Source: Ceratodon purpureus (taxonomy: Eukaryota; Streptophyta; Bryopsida; Pseudoditrichales; Ditrichaceae). From it: DNA of 64,000 nucleotides. Position numbers and translations under genes: made by a program. Shown piece after piece: positions 13,546-23,319 of this stretch. How positions within the stretch are numbered: position 1 is the first letter of the stretch; every line of letters starts with the position of its first letter. The stretch spans positions 9,613,433-9,677,432 of the forward strand of contig CM026433.1 in the NCBI GenBank assembly GCA_014871385.1. The letters are read 5' to 3'. The notes beneath the pieces are model-generated. The model saw only the letters and a program-made list of their open reading frames with translations. It made no database searches and was not told the origin of the DNA.

Positions 13546-14060
13546 TAAACATTTGCACATGACGAACCAGTAAATAACGAGGTTATTAGTATGTGATTTC
13601 AACGGCCATGTGGGAATGTTAGTCATAATTTGTGCCATCAGTGAATAAGCCACTCATTAATATGTGTTATCAAGAATGAAAAACGAGAATGTGTCAAAAA
13701 CCTTCTTATTAGCATATGGTAAAGTTTCCCAAGCGTCGATGAAGGTCTGATGACAAGATCAGTCATATCTATACTCTCCATTTCGAAAATCACGCGATAG
13801 AAAGTGTACGCCATGGGAGCTTGGTCGTGCTAGCTATCACGAAATTGATTGCGGTTTGGACGAGGGGTTTACGGTTCGAACCTCCACTGCGGGGAGCAGG
13901 TCTCCACATACTTTTTCGCATCTAGATTTTTGCATATGTCAATGTCAAGTGGGAATGTCATCAGTGAAAGTCTCATTATTCATGGATGGAGTAACATTAC
14001 CTGATGAGTGTTAAGTACCAGGTAATACACATGGTAATGTTCTAACAATTCGCATATGCT
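13545..14060. other. Insertion in the inverted copy, with a Pol III B-box-like motif
   Basis: This stretch has no counterpart in the parent region at about 37700-37930. It contains GGTTCGAACC near 13874, which fits the tRNA/SINE B-box consensus, within a segment starting near GGGAGCTTGGTCGTGCTAGC that could be a degenerate A-box area. The T-stem does not pair well, so it is not a working tRNA. Similar words recur inside (GTGGGAATGT, CATCAGTGAA, GCATATG), as in a small non-autonomous element. Identification as a tRNA-derived SINE is tentative. Confidence 0.3.
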
Positions 14061-15540
14061 AACAGGTTATAGGCTCCTTGTGACCATGAGCAACGAAGAC
14101 GACGGTGAAGTGACTGAATGCAAGTCTCGGAGGTGGAGGTTGATCTCCGGGTGATGGTGCGCATGTGTTGGTTGCGTTTGTGTCAAAAATAGATGATGCT
14201 CAGATGAGAGAACTCTCAGTTTTGGTTGAAGAACCTCATCTGGTGATGCCCAGATGACCAGCTGAAGTGCAGCACGAGAGGAGTCTCTTTCCAGCCGAAG
14301 GGGACTCGGGCAAGTGCAGTGGGCGGCCATGGGCGTGGTCGTTACCAGTTTTTCTGTTGAACATGGTCACCATGCACCATCGTCATCGTTTGTGGGCGAG
14401 TCGCCAAGCGCGCGCATTCCATTTCCCTTCACGCTCCGGGCGCTTCCATCATTCACGCTCACAGACATCAATCCCTGCCTCGACTCCCGTTTACCCATCG
14501 ATTGCGACTGTTCGCTCCAGTCTATCCCAAAGGCATGCCATGTGAGTCCTCTTCTGCTGATCGAGTCCGTAGGTTCAGTGGCTTTTCTTCGTCGTGTAGC
14601 CATTAGGGTTGTTCCAGGGATCATAGTTTTCGCAATAGTTGTAAGTCTCACCAGCATTGAGAGAATGGATTCTTTCTTGACATCCTGAAGTTGGTTGAAT
14701 GAGGCTCCAATCTGAGAGCAAACCTAACCTAGTGGAATGTGGAGGTTTATGGATTGTGTTGAAGTCATTTGTAGTGCATGCATTTTGGTTGATTTTTCTT
14801 GGCCTTGATGTCTTTGTGTGTTCGCTTAACTTAGCTGTTGGGAGGATTCAGTTGTGTGTAGACAGAAATGTGCGAAGTTTTGCTACTTTGAAAATTGTGT
14901 TGTACTGGATCGTTTGGCAGTGTGTTGTGAAATGGCAATGCCATTCTGTTACAGTTGAGGTTCAGATGCGTTGCATGGAATTGGTCATTTTGGACATGCG
15001 GTTGTGTGTCGTCAGTAGTCAGAATATTATTGGTTTAAGAAACGACTGAAAACATATTCCGAATGTGAATTGTGCATTCTACCTATGAATGTAGTTCACT
15101 GATTGTTTTTGATATCTATCAATTGACAGAGCCAGAGTGCACATGTCTGCTGAAGATAATAGGTCTTTTTGTAGTATATCAGCAGCTAATCTTTTCTGTG
15201 TCCTGGATTTTTCTCAAGGTCCTGTTCCTTTGGGTTATTATCTACTGGCAATACATGGGATAGCTAAGACCATAGCACCTTGAAATTTTCGTCAGATGGG
15301 ATCCTCTGAAACTATCAGCATTTGTAGGATGTTATTGTTTAGGATTTCTCAGACCTAATTTACGGTACAGTAACCGACGTTCTCGATGCGTTGGATGCAG
15401 AGAGTCTCTACATTGGTACCATCAAAGCAGAGCTGCGAGGTTCATGATAGGCAGGGTGCAGGTCAATTTCATGTGGTGTGAGCCGATGCGAGAGATGCAG
15501 AACATGAATTGGAGCGACTCACGTTATATGATACTTAATC
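14060..15540. other. Inverted copy of the KCH/NDUFS4 intergenic region
   Basis: The reverse complement of about 35960-37740 is recognisable throughout. It includes the segment with a 124-codon open frame (here 14314-14688, forward) that is also open in the parent copy, and a GTAAGT donor-like site after CGCAATAGTT near 14641. That fits a non-coding first exon and intron of the kinesin. The minisatellite that has about ten units in the parent is reduced to about two at 14190-14265. Confidence 0.7.
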
Positions 15541-17835
15541 TGAAATCATTTTGTGAGCAGAGAGGCGAATCGTAGGGCGGATAACAGGTTTCCATGAAGA
15601 CAGGGATGCCTCTGACATGGAGTTATCTTGCTGGAAGCCACCTAAGTAAATTGATGTAGGAAACTGATCAGTAGGTGAATTGATGTAGGATTTGTCACTC
15701 CGCTGGCGACGTAGTCCATGTTGGCTATCCAAGTCAGCACATTGGATTGTGGAGCTGTGGAGGAGCCATGCATGACTCCGCAGCGATGGGTGCTTGCTGA
15801 TCAAGAATCCCTGGATGGTACATCGTTATCTTCTTCCCCAGATCAGTCAGCCAGTTTCCTGAGCTTGCACAAGGATAGCAGAGCCTCATTTGACGATATT
15901 ATGCGGCTTGATCAGTCTGGACAAGATGGTGTCGATAGAAAGAGCGTTGAGCGGTCTTCAAGTCCGGAGACTTCAGGTACACCACGCCATATATTTCAGA
16001 AGTTTGAATGCAGGATTTTCCAAGATGAAATTCGACCATTTAGTGAAGATCATTCCATTGATCGTCCGTGTTGACCTTTCTCTTGCGTTTTGAAATTAGT
16101 GTGTTTTGGTGTAATCTTCAAGCCGGAATGTGACAGCCTACATTTTCTAAGCTCTGCCCTATTTCTGTTCCGAGCACTCCTTCAGGCGCTCTCTGTGGGA
16201 TGTGCCGGCTAAGCAATAAGGCTTGCAATCCTGAAAAGGTTAATTGTCCATTCTTGCCCGGATATAATTATGTTCCTGGCCCCTTATCACAAAATGCTAG
16301 ACTTGTTCATGCACTGTTGGGTCAAAGTATATGAACTGATATCCTGTTCAAGCACCTGTGAGCAATCCGTCCTGCCTCTCAAGAGCTAGTATATGTGATG
16401 CGGAAAGTATCATCCCAATTCGAAAATTTTAAGCTCCGGATGAGAACAGATTGCGAAGTAAAACTTCAGTTTGTATCTTAGTGAAAGTGTGGGGATTATA
16501 GTTTTGCCAAGGTTTGACTTAATTTGTACCACATCAAGATTGCACAATTCATAGATTTTGATGTTTCACTGTGGCGTCTACATCCACATGGCTGCAAGAC
16601 ATCCGGCACAGGTTCAGCGAGGTTCTTCAAATTAAAGCGAAACGTGCGCAGGATACGCTAACAGCTATGTAGGAGTAATCGTTACAGATGGTTATGGAGG
16701 AGGTGCAACTATGACGTATGATGTACGTGATCAGTGGATCAGTGCAATAGTGCGACATATTTTGTACCAGTTTTTTAATCCGAGAATACCACTGGAGAGT
16801 ATCAACAAAAGTTAACCATTGGATTTTGATTACATTGTTTTCATGTTTTAACGACTGTGAACTTGTGTATTCAGCAGAATGCCCCTTCTCAGTCGCTTCT
16901 GAGTCTTATTAGTGCTATCATTGGAGACAAACCGGCTGACGAGGTGCCCGTGGTATGTTCAATCTGACCAGCTGATAATCAATTCATTGAGGGCATCTTT
17001 TGTTTCTTTGTTTTGTCCGTGAACTTTAATCTGGTTGGCGATTATAAAGGACTGGAAGAGTGATGAGCAGGAAGCAGGTTTTAGACATGAACTCAGTTTC
17101 ACACTTCGAAATTCAATCGTTGCCTGCTTGTTTAACATGAGAGATATAAATTTAAACACCAAAGTTAGTTACTGTCTGGGATTTCTTTCATCTGTATTCC
17201 ATTGGTATCCTGGGCAAACTCCACTACTTCTCGTTGTCAAAGCGGGTCACAGTTCAACCTAGAAAGATAAGATCTTGATGACAATCATGTGGTTGCAATT
17301 TAGCTTGTGGAATTCATGCTGCAGAAGATCATGGAGGAGTTCGAGCGTCACCTTCTTAATCATAGGCATCAAGTCACGAAGGCAATCAATCCATCATTGT
17401 CCAATATAGCCAAAGTATACCACTGGTCTGTGTGATCTTTGCATTACCTATATGTGTACTTATGAAATCCAGTCAGGAAATACTCTTTATAGGGGAGTCC
17501 TGTTTGACATGTAAGGTACTTTACTGTGCAGTATCTCGATGTAATGTTCAATACTGCAGATGAAAACTGCACTGAAAGATATAATGGTGCGGGAAGAGAA
17601 ACTTGCATCTCAAAACATGGTGCTGGAGGCCTTGGCAGCTGGAACACAAGAAGAGACTGGCAAGGTAATTAGCGGCTAGCCTAGCCTCTTCAATCTTCTG
17701 ACATGAGAAGAATGCAATTCAATCTCCTGGGGCTTAAGATATAAATTTTACTAGAGGGTTCTAGTTCCATGGTACTCTCAAAACTTGATAGTTGTATATA
17801 CACTCCGAGCTAGAGCTATGGGCACGCTAGAGCTG
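15540..17835 (+). pseudogene. Broken inverted copy of the KCH kinesin 5' half
   Basis: Read forward, this matches the minus-strand KCH gene from its first coding exon (GGAMHDS near 15765) to the exon encoding the [18 protein letters not shown] block (about 17560-17665) and a little beyond. At about 15786 it jumps straight from exon 1 to the middle of the [11 protein letters not shown] exon, deleting the whole CH domain. Later exons carry lesions: a small deletion in the [15 protein letters not shown] exon (near 16200) and a premature stop after QDTLTAM near 16668. The motor domain is absent. It is clearly a pseudogene and more diverged than the copy at 1-5102, so it comes from an older event. 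Confidence 0.85.
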
Positions 17836-18019
17836 GCGTTTAACTTTAAATTGCTGCACGTTCTTGGCTGGATTAAACTATGTTCCTGCCCATCGACAAC
17901 ATTCAATTCGTGTATTAGTGCTGCATGGAAGATTATCGGATCACATGGGCTTTTTTACTGCATGGAACTTATACACATAGGACGATTTCCACTCTGATCT
18001 ACTGACGTTAATTCATGTT

Positions 18020-18235
18020 TACATCAATGCTTCTGGGGATGAAGCATGGCTTCAAGAACAGAAGTATGACGATGTCCTCAAGCGTCATATGCTTCATCAA
18101 AGGAGTAAGTTATTAATGATACACAGGATTCAGAAGAGTGGACGGAGAACTAGAGGACACTCTCTACACTCTTGCAGGAAGTCAAGAATGTCTACAAGCG
18201 ACATACAGTTGGCACTTCTTAATGCTCACATGATG
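18020..18235 (+). other. Exon-like relics, unrecognised
   Basis: Two short open stretches have splice-like edges. One contains AWLQEQKYDDVLKRHMLHQR and is followed by a GTAAGT-type donor near 18103. The other is preceded by CTCTTGCAG and reads EVKNVYKRHTV before a stop. The charged composition would suit a coiled coil, and they lie just beyond the inverted kinesin copy. I could not match them to the kinesin exons in this window. They may be relics of a different gene or chance. Confidence 0.25.
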
Positions 18236-18299
18236 AAAAGTATTAAACCAGCGCTTTTAACCCTTTGAACCCGTAGGAGTTGGTCAGATTGTTCCAAAC

Positions 18300-19488
18300 A
18301 AACTGGATTGAGATGCTGAAGACTTTGCTACACCGCAACAACTTCAGACAGTGCTGAGTCTCACTGAACTGCATGCTTGCCACACTATCGTACTGTAAGA
18401 TTCTCAAATTTGGATGACATATCCCAGAACAAGAAATACATGAAGAGTTTGGAGATAACTATCATCCCGAGCAAAAGGACACTTTGGTCTGATGGCTGTG
18501 GTGGAACTTGTGTTTGTTATTCCGCCGAAAATGTTAGTCACCTTGCACAACAGACGTAGTTGTTCGATATTAAATTCATGTATTATCCATATCATTCTCC
18601 GTCAAAAAGACACGTACTAATGAAACTCTTTCATGTTCAACACCTGTGGCAAGTGAAATCAAGTGCATGTAGTATTGCCTTGGAACATGGAAGTGTAATG
18701 TATTCAAAATTATCACGAGGTTGAGAAGAAACACAAACTGCACAAGAGTTCTTCAAACTATTGACAAACCAGTAATCTACAGCCAAACTCAGGGACTTTT
18801 CCTGCACGGCTTTCTCCACACTCTCTGTGTGTGGTGATGCCACTAATAAAGGACTCGTGAACGAGTAGTACATGATTTAGAAGATTCAAGGATTACGTTG
18901 TCATACTTTACCAAAAGAGTAAGAACAAAGGGTAGGGCTCAATGCAACGTGACAGAATCTGAAAATTTCAGTAAACATGAAAAGTTGAACATGCGAAGAT
19001 AATTGCTCCACTGGGAGTACACTAAGATCCATGATTTGCACACACTTGCACAAGTAGCTGCAAGGCATACAGCTTCCAAGGTCATCAAGACAATCATCAG
19101 TGTAATAGGTCCTTGATCATGAAATTTCTCTCCATCTCGCTCAGAGCTGGTACCTATCATACAAAATTGCCACGAGACATGTACCTAATTTGCCAAAACA
19201 AAAATACAATAATACAAATTGTCAGCCGAGGTGTAAATATCTAATATGTACACGTTTAAATGAAAGGCATTACATCTTATGACACCAGCAGAGTAATAGG
19301 ATCTGATTACATTGACCATTTTACCAACTAATTTGTCTCTCATACAATCTAGTTAACACAAAAAAGTGTCATCACAATCAAGCACTCTCTTTTTGACCCT
19401 CAACAATGTTCCTTAATCCAATCACAACATTAGTACACAAACATAAGCTCAAAGACTATCACCATGACCTTACAAAGTACCTTTGCTC
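18300..19488. other. Downstream flank of the NB-LRR gene, nothing recognised
   Basis: There are only short open frames with no recognisable domain, including a 73-codon minus-strand frame ending at 18939 that has a hydrophobic middle. Part of this must hold the 3' UTR of the NB-LRR gene. I see no clear transposon or RNA gene. Confidence 0.4.
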
Positions 19489-22182
19489 CTACGATAGAAT
19501 TTTCAATTGGTCCATCTTCACGAAATGTGGAAGCTGCTCCAATGCTGTACACTCTTTGAGGTTCAGGTGTTGAAGGGACCCCAATCCTCCGATGCTCTCC
19601 GGAAGCTCCTTTAATGCCCAACAACCTTGGAGGCTAAGGTGTTGAAGGGACCCCAATCCTCCGATGCTCTCCGGAAGCTTCTTTAATGCTCTACAAAATG
19701 CAAGGTTAAGGTCTTGAATGGACCCCAATCCTTCGATGCTCTCCGGAAGCTGCTCCAATATTGTACAACCTTCGAGGCTAAGGTGTTGAAGGGACCCCAA
19801 TTCTCCGATGCTCTCTGGAAGATGCTTCAATGCTCTACAAAATGCAAGGTTAAGGTGTTGAAGGCACCCCAATCCTGCGATGCTCTCCGGAAGCTTCTTT
19901 AATGCCCAACAACCTTGGAGGTTAAGGTGTTGAAGGCACCCCAATCCTCCGATGCTCTCTGGAAGCTGCTCCAATGCTATACAACCTTCGAGGCTAAGGT
20001 GTTGAAGGCACCCCAATCCTCCGATGCTCTCTGGAAGCTGCTCCAATGCTATACAACCTTCGAGGCTAAGGTGTTGAAGGGACCCCAATCCTCCGATGCT
20101 CTTCAGAAGCTGCTCCAATGCTTCACAAAATGCAAGGTTAAGGTGTTGAAGGGACCCCAATCCTCCGATGCTCTCCGGAAGCTGCTTTAATGCTTCACAA
20201 CCTTGGAGGCTAAGGTGTTGAAGGGACCCCAATTCTCCGATGCTCTCCGGAAGCTGCTCCAATGCTTCACAATATGCAAGGTTAAGGTGTTGAAGGGACC
20301 CCAATCCTCCAATACTCTCCGGAAGCTGCTCCAATGCTTCACAACCATCGAGGCGAAGGTGTTGAAGGGACCCCAATCCTCCGATGCTCTCCGGAAGTTT
20401 TTTAATGCTCAAATTAGAACATACTTGAAGGAATTTCAAAGCATGCAATTCGTAAAAGAAGCTCTCCTCTATTTCACAACCTCCATGTGCCCTCCATTCC
20501 GGTGAGAAATCCCACGATATGGGGTACAATATACATATTTTCAAGTTAGGAGCTTTGAAGTTTTCAGGAAATCTCTTAATCTTGTTGCCCCACAATGATA
20601 ATCTCTTCACCTTCAATTCTCTTCCCAACCAAGTCCTTGGAAATTCCTCCAGATCCTTTCTTTCCATCATAAACAAGCTTTCCCGCTCACATTCCTCACC
20701 TTCTCTTGTCATCTGTATTGCTAAATCCCTCAATATGTCATGCATTTTCACAGCTCGCTTACGTCCCTCCCAGTCTTCAACCGTGCACTCTTCAATCAAA
20801 GACCGGTCCAACAACTCCTTCACCGCACTCTCAGCTTCATCCGAAGCTGCCTTGACATCAAGGTCGTGATCCCCAAATAATCCTTCTGCTATCCAAATCC
20901 GACATAAGTGGTCCACAGGCACTTCACAATCTTCAGGGAAGGCCGCAAAGTAAAGGAAACATGTTTTTTTGGGATCATCCAGCTCATCATAACTGAATCG
21001 GAGACGCTCAAATAGTTGTCGATCAACACTTTTGTCGCCCATAATTGAAGAGGCTCGCAGACGGCGCAACGTCTTCCTCCACTCACCAACTTCGCATTTA
21101 CCCTTCATGGCACGTCCAATTACTTTCAAGGCCAACGGCAAACAATCACATTCCTTGCACACATCCCTAGCCAAGCCTTCCAAGTCCTTCGGAAATATCG
21201 GTGTATCTGTACCAAAAGCATGAATGCAAAACAACTCCCAGCTCTGCTCCTCTGGAAGCCGCAAAATGATCTCCACTCCTGCGGTGACGCACTTTCGAGT
21301 AACAGACTCATCTCGTGTAGTGACCAGGGTCACACTTCCGGGTCCTGTCGCAATATTCAACCAGTCGAGCATATCCTCGCACTCGTGAACTTTACCATCC
21401 CACACATCATCCAGTATCAACAAAACGCTCCGCTCTGAAAATGCATTGCACAAGTCTGTACGCTGGTCTTGAAGCGAACCACCATCACTGCGAACACACA
21501 AGCGCTTTCTCATCCGGTCGTAAATGTCCGAGACTTTTGCATCACGTCCCACTGTAATCCAAATGATAGAATCCTTTCCAAAGACCTGCTGGATCTCTTG
21601 GTCGTTGTTCACCATTTGTGCAAGCAACGTTTTACCAGCTCCACCCATGCCTCGAATGCCAACACAATTGTTACTCTCACTTTCACGCCCTTCAAGAACT
21701 GACGATTTGACCCTTGTGAGGTGATCCTTCATCCCAAATATCTTTCGAGGGACCTCTTGCACAATCCCGCAAGCGTTCTGGGGCGCAAGAAGCAAGAAGG
21801 GGGCCTCGTTGACTAGGTCTTTGATGCGGTCTCGTAACTTCAATATTTTATTTCCATACCTGACTTTACTGATTCCATCCCATATGCTCGGACTCTCACT
21901 TCCACATTTCTTCAGAACATCCTTAACTCCGTCGACTCCGTCGATGCATTCTCTGAACGCAGTCAACCACTTCTCCTTTGTTGGATCTGTTTTATGATGA
22001 GCAGAGATATTTTTTAGCGAAGGCTGGATTCTCTCCAACTGTTCTCGTAAAGCTTTGCATTGTTCTGGGCACTCGCAAACAAACTTGAGTCCTTCGATCA
22101 GGTAGTCAATTGTGAGTCCAGCGATACCTCCAAAAGCAGCACCTAAAGCTGCGTTTATCACATCTGGCTTCGAACCTGCCAT
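19489..22182 (-). CDS. NB-ARC LRR immune receptor with RPW8-like N-terminus
   Basis: An intact 897-residue intracellular immune receptor encoded by one exon. The N-terminus (about 1-135) has a hydrophobic helix then LREQLERIQPSLKNI and spaced charged helices, resembling the RPW8-type coiled coil rather than TIR or kinase. NB-ARC motifs follow in order: P-loop GMGGAGKT (about 178-185), kinase-2 LLILDDVWDG, RNBS-B SVTLVTTRDES, GLPL-type CLPLALKVIGRAM, RNBS-D CFLYFAAFPEDCEVP and MHD (MHDILRDLA), so nucleotide binding and switching should be intact. Twelve 24-residue LRRs end the protein. I chose the ATG at 22182 because it follows CTCGTACCAG, a possible acceptor in the leader, and begins MAGSKPD. 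An in-frame start 11 codons upstream is possible. Helper versus sensor role cannot be told from sequence. The gene sits alone in the spacer between the two arms of the inverted duplication. Confidence 0.93.
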   Translation of the reverse strand: MAGSKPDVINAALGAAFGGIAGLTIDYLIEGLKFVCECPEQCKALREQLERIQPSLKNISAHHKTDPTKEKWLTAFRECIDGVDGVKDVLKKCGSESPSIWDGISKVRYGNKILKLRDRIKDLVNEAPFLLLAPQNACGIVQEVPRKIFGMKDHLTRVKSSVLEGRESESNNCVGIRGMGGAGKTLLAQMVNNDQEIQQVFGKDSIIWITVGRDAKVSDIYDRMRKRLCVRSDGGSLQDQRTDLCNAFSERSVLLILDDVWDGKVHECEDMLDWLNIATGPGSVTLVTTRDESVTRKCVTAGVEIILRLPEEQSWELFCIHAFGTDTPIFPKDLEGLARDVCKECDCLPLALKVIGRAMKGKCEVGEWRKTLRRLRASSIMGDKSVDRQLFERLRFSYDELDDPKKTCFLYFAAFPEDCEVPVDHLCRIWIAEGLFGDHDLDVKAASDEAESAVKELLDRSLIEECTVEDWEGRKRAVKMHDILRDLAIQMTREGEECERESLFMMERKDLEEFPRTWLGRELKVKRLSLWGNKIKRFPENFKAPNLKICILYPISWDFSPEWRAHGGCEIEESFFYELHALKFLQVCSNLSIKKLPESIGGLGSLQHLRLDGCEALEQLPESIGGLGSLQHLNLAYCEALEQLPESIGELGSLQHLSLQGCEALKQLPESIGGLGSLQHLNLAFCEALEQLLKSIGGLGSLQHLSLEGCIALEQLPESIGGLGCLQHLSLEGCIALEQLPESIGGLGCLQHLNLQGCWALKKLPESIAGLGCLQHLNLAFCRALKHLPESIGELGSLQHLSLEGCTILEQLPESIEGLGSIQDLNLAFCRALKKLPESIGGLGSLQHLSLQGCWALKELPESIGGLGSLQHLNLKECTALEQLPHFVKMDQLKILS
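19534..20397 (-). repeat. Twelve 72-bp repeats encoding near-identical LRRs
   Basis: Twelve consecutive 72-bp units encode LRRs of the form LPESIGGLGSLQHLSLEGC plus ALEQ. Variation is concentrated at the positions after LQHL (S/N/R, then L, then E/Q/A/D) and just after the conserved C. The uniform DNA suggests recent unit duplication or gene conversion. Unequal exchange could readily change the repeat number between individuals. Confidence 0.95.
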
Positions 22183-22359
22183 CTGGTACGAGAAACAATA
22201 AGTAATTATGAGCATGCAAGTTGGTTCCGGTAAATCGACACCGAGCTTAGGAATCTAGGATGTATATTGGTTGCAGCTGTGAACTGCGTCCTACATTTCA
22301 AAGGGCTTAAACAAATGATCATCTGTGACTTCAATTGCACTTTCAACCTCGAGGAGACT

Positions 22360-23310
22360 TGAGCTGAGAAAGACTACAAAGATAGAGAAACTGCAAATTT
22401 GCTTAAACTGTCATTTTCATGAAATGGTTTCATACAAAGATCTATTTCAGGGTCCTAAAAACAACATAAGGCGGATGAGATCGCACAAATCCTCTAAAAC
22501 TAGCACCAGTACCCGAAAGTTCAAACTATGATAATTTAGACTATATCAAAGCGTTTGCAGACATACCATACATTCATATTGACATACATTCATATATTCA
22601 GTGGCCTAGGGTGCTACAATGACCAATTAAATTCCACACAGTCTGAGGATTTGTGAAGACGAGGCTGACCTTGACCACCAGGAAGCGCAGATTGACGATC
22701 TGGACTAACAGTGTTGCTTAGGCAACCTAAACGATCTCGAATACAAGGAATTTGATCTGTACTAGTTGATGAGAAGTACGATACCAATGTCAAAGAAGTC
22801 AGTGACAGTTGGCAGATTTTACTTGCCGCTACCCTCCTTTAATAGATGTCGATCGCAACCACAAAATGTAGAGCTGGGAAAGACTACAAAGATAGAGAAA
22901 CTCCAAATTTGCTTACGTTAACGTCTACATGAAATGGTTTCTTGCATAGACCGATGTCAGGGTCCTAAAAAATATAAGAGCGGATAAAATCGCGCAAATC
23001 CTCTGAATCGACTTCCAGTCCCCAAAAGTTCAAAAAGAATTAAACCCATGATAACTTCGACTTAATCAACGCGTTTGCAGATATACTATACATTCATATT
23101 GAAACACATACATATATTCAGTGGCGTAGGCTGCTATAATGACAAATTATATCCCACATAGTCTGAGGATTTGTAAAGACTAACCTTGACCACCAAGAAC
23201 TGCAGGTTGACGATCCCGACTAACGGTGTTGCATAAGCAACCTGAACGATCTTGAATAACAGAAATTTGATCTTGCCGCTATTCTGCTCTACCAGATGTC
23301 GATCGCAACC
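22360..23310. repeat. Imperfect tandem duplication (about 515 bp) upstream of the NB-LRR gene
   Basis: The segment from about 22365 (GACTACAAAGATAGAGAAAC) to about 22790 is repeated from about 22884 to 23280 with scattered substitutions and indels. Shared landmarks are GGGTCCTAAAAA, GCGTTTGCAGA, ATATTCAGTGGC and TCTGAGGATTTGT. It lies in the 5' flank or leader of the minus-strand NB-LRR gene, so it may duplicate promoter or leader-intron sequence. Confidence 0.8.
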
Positions 23311-23319
23311 ACAAAATCA

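Noticed and set aside
13810..13905. tRNA gene
   Set aside because: The B-box matches, but the T-stem does not pair and no acceptor stem or anticodon arm can be drawn.
19714..20505. Plus-strand repetitive open frames opposite the NB-LRR gene
   Set aside because: They are antisense readings of the 72-bp LRR repeats, with no stop because the unit is a multiple of three.
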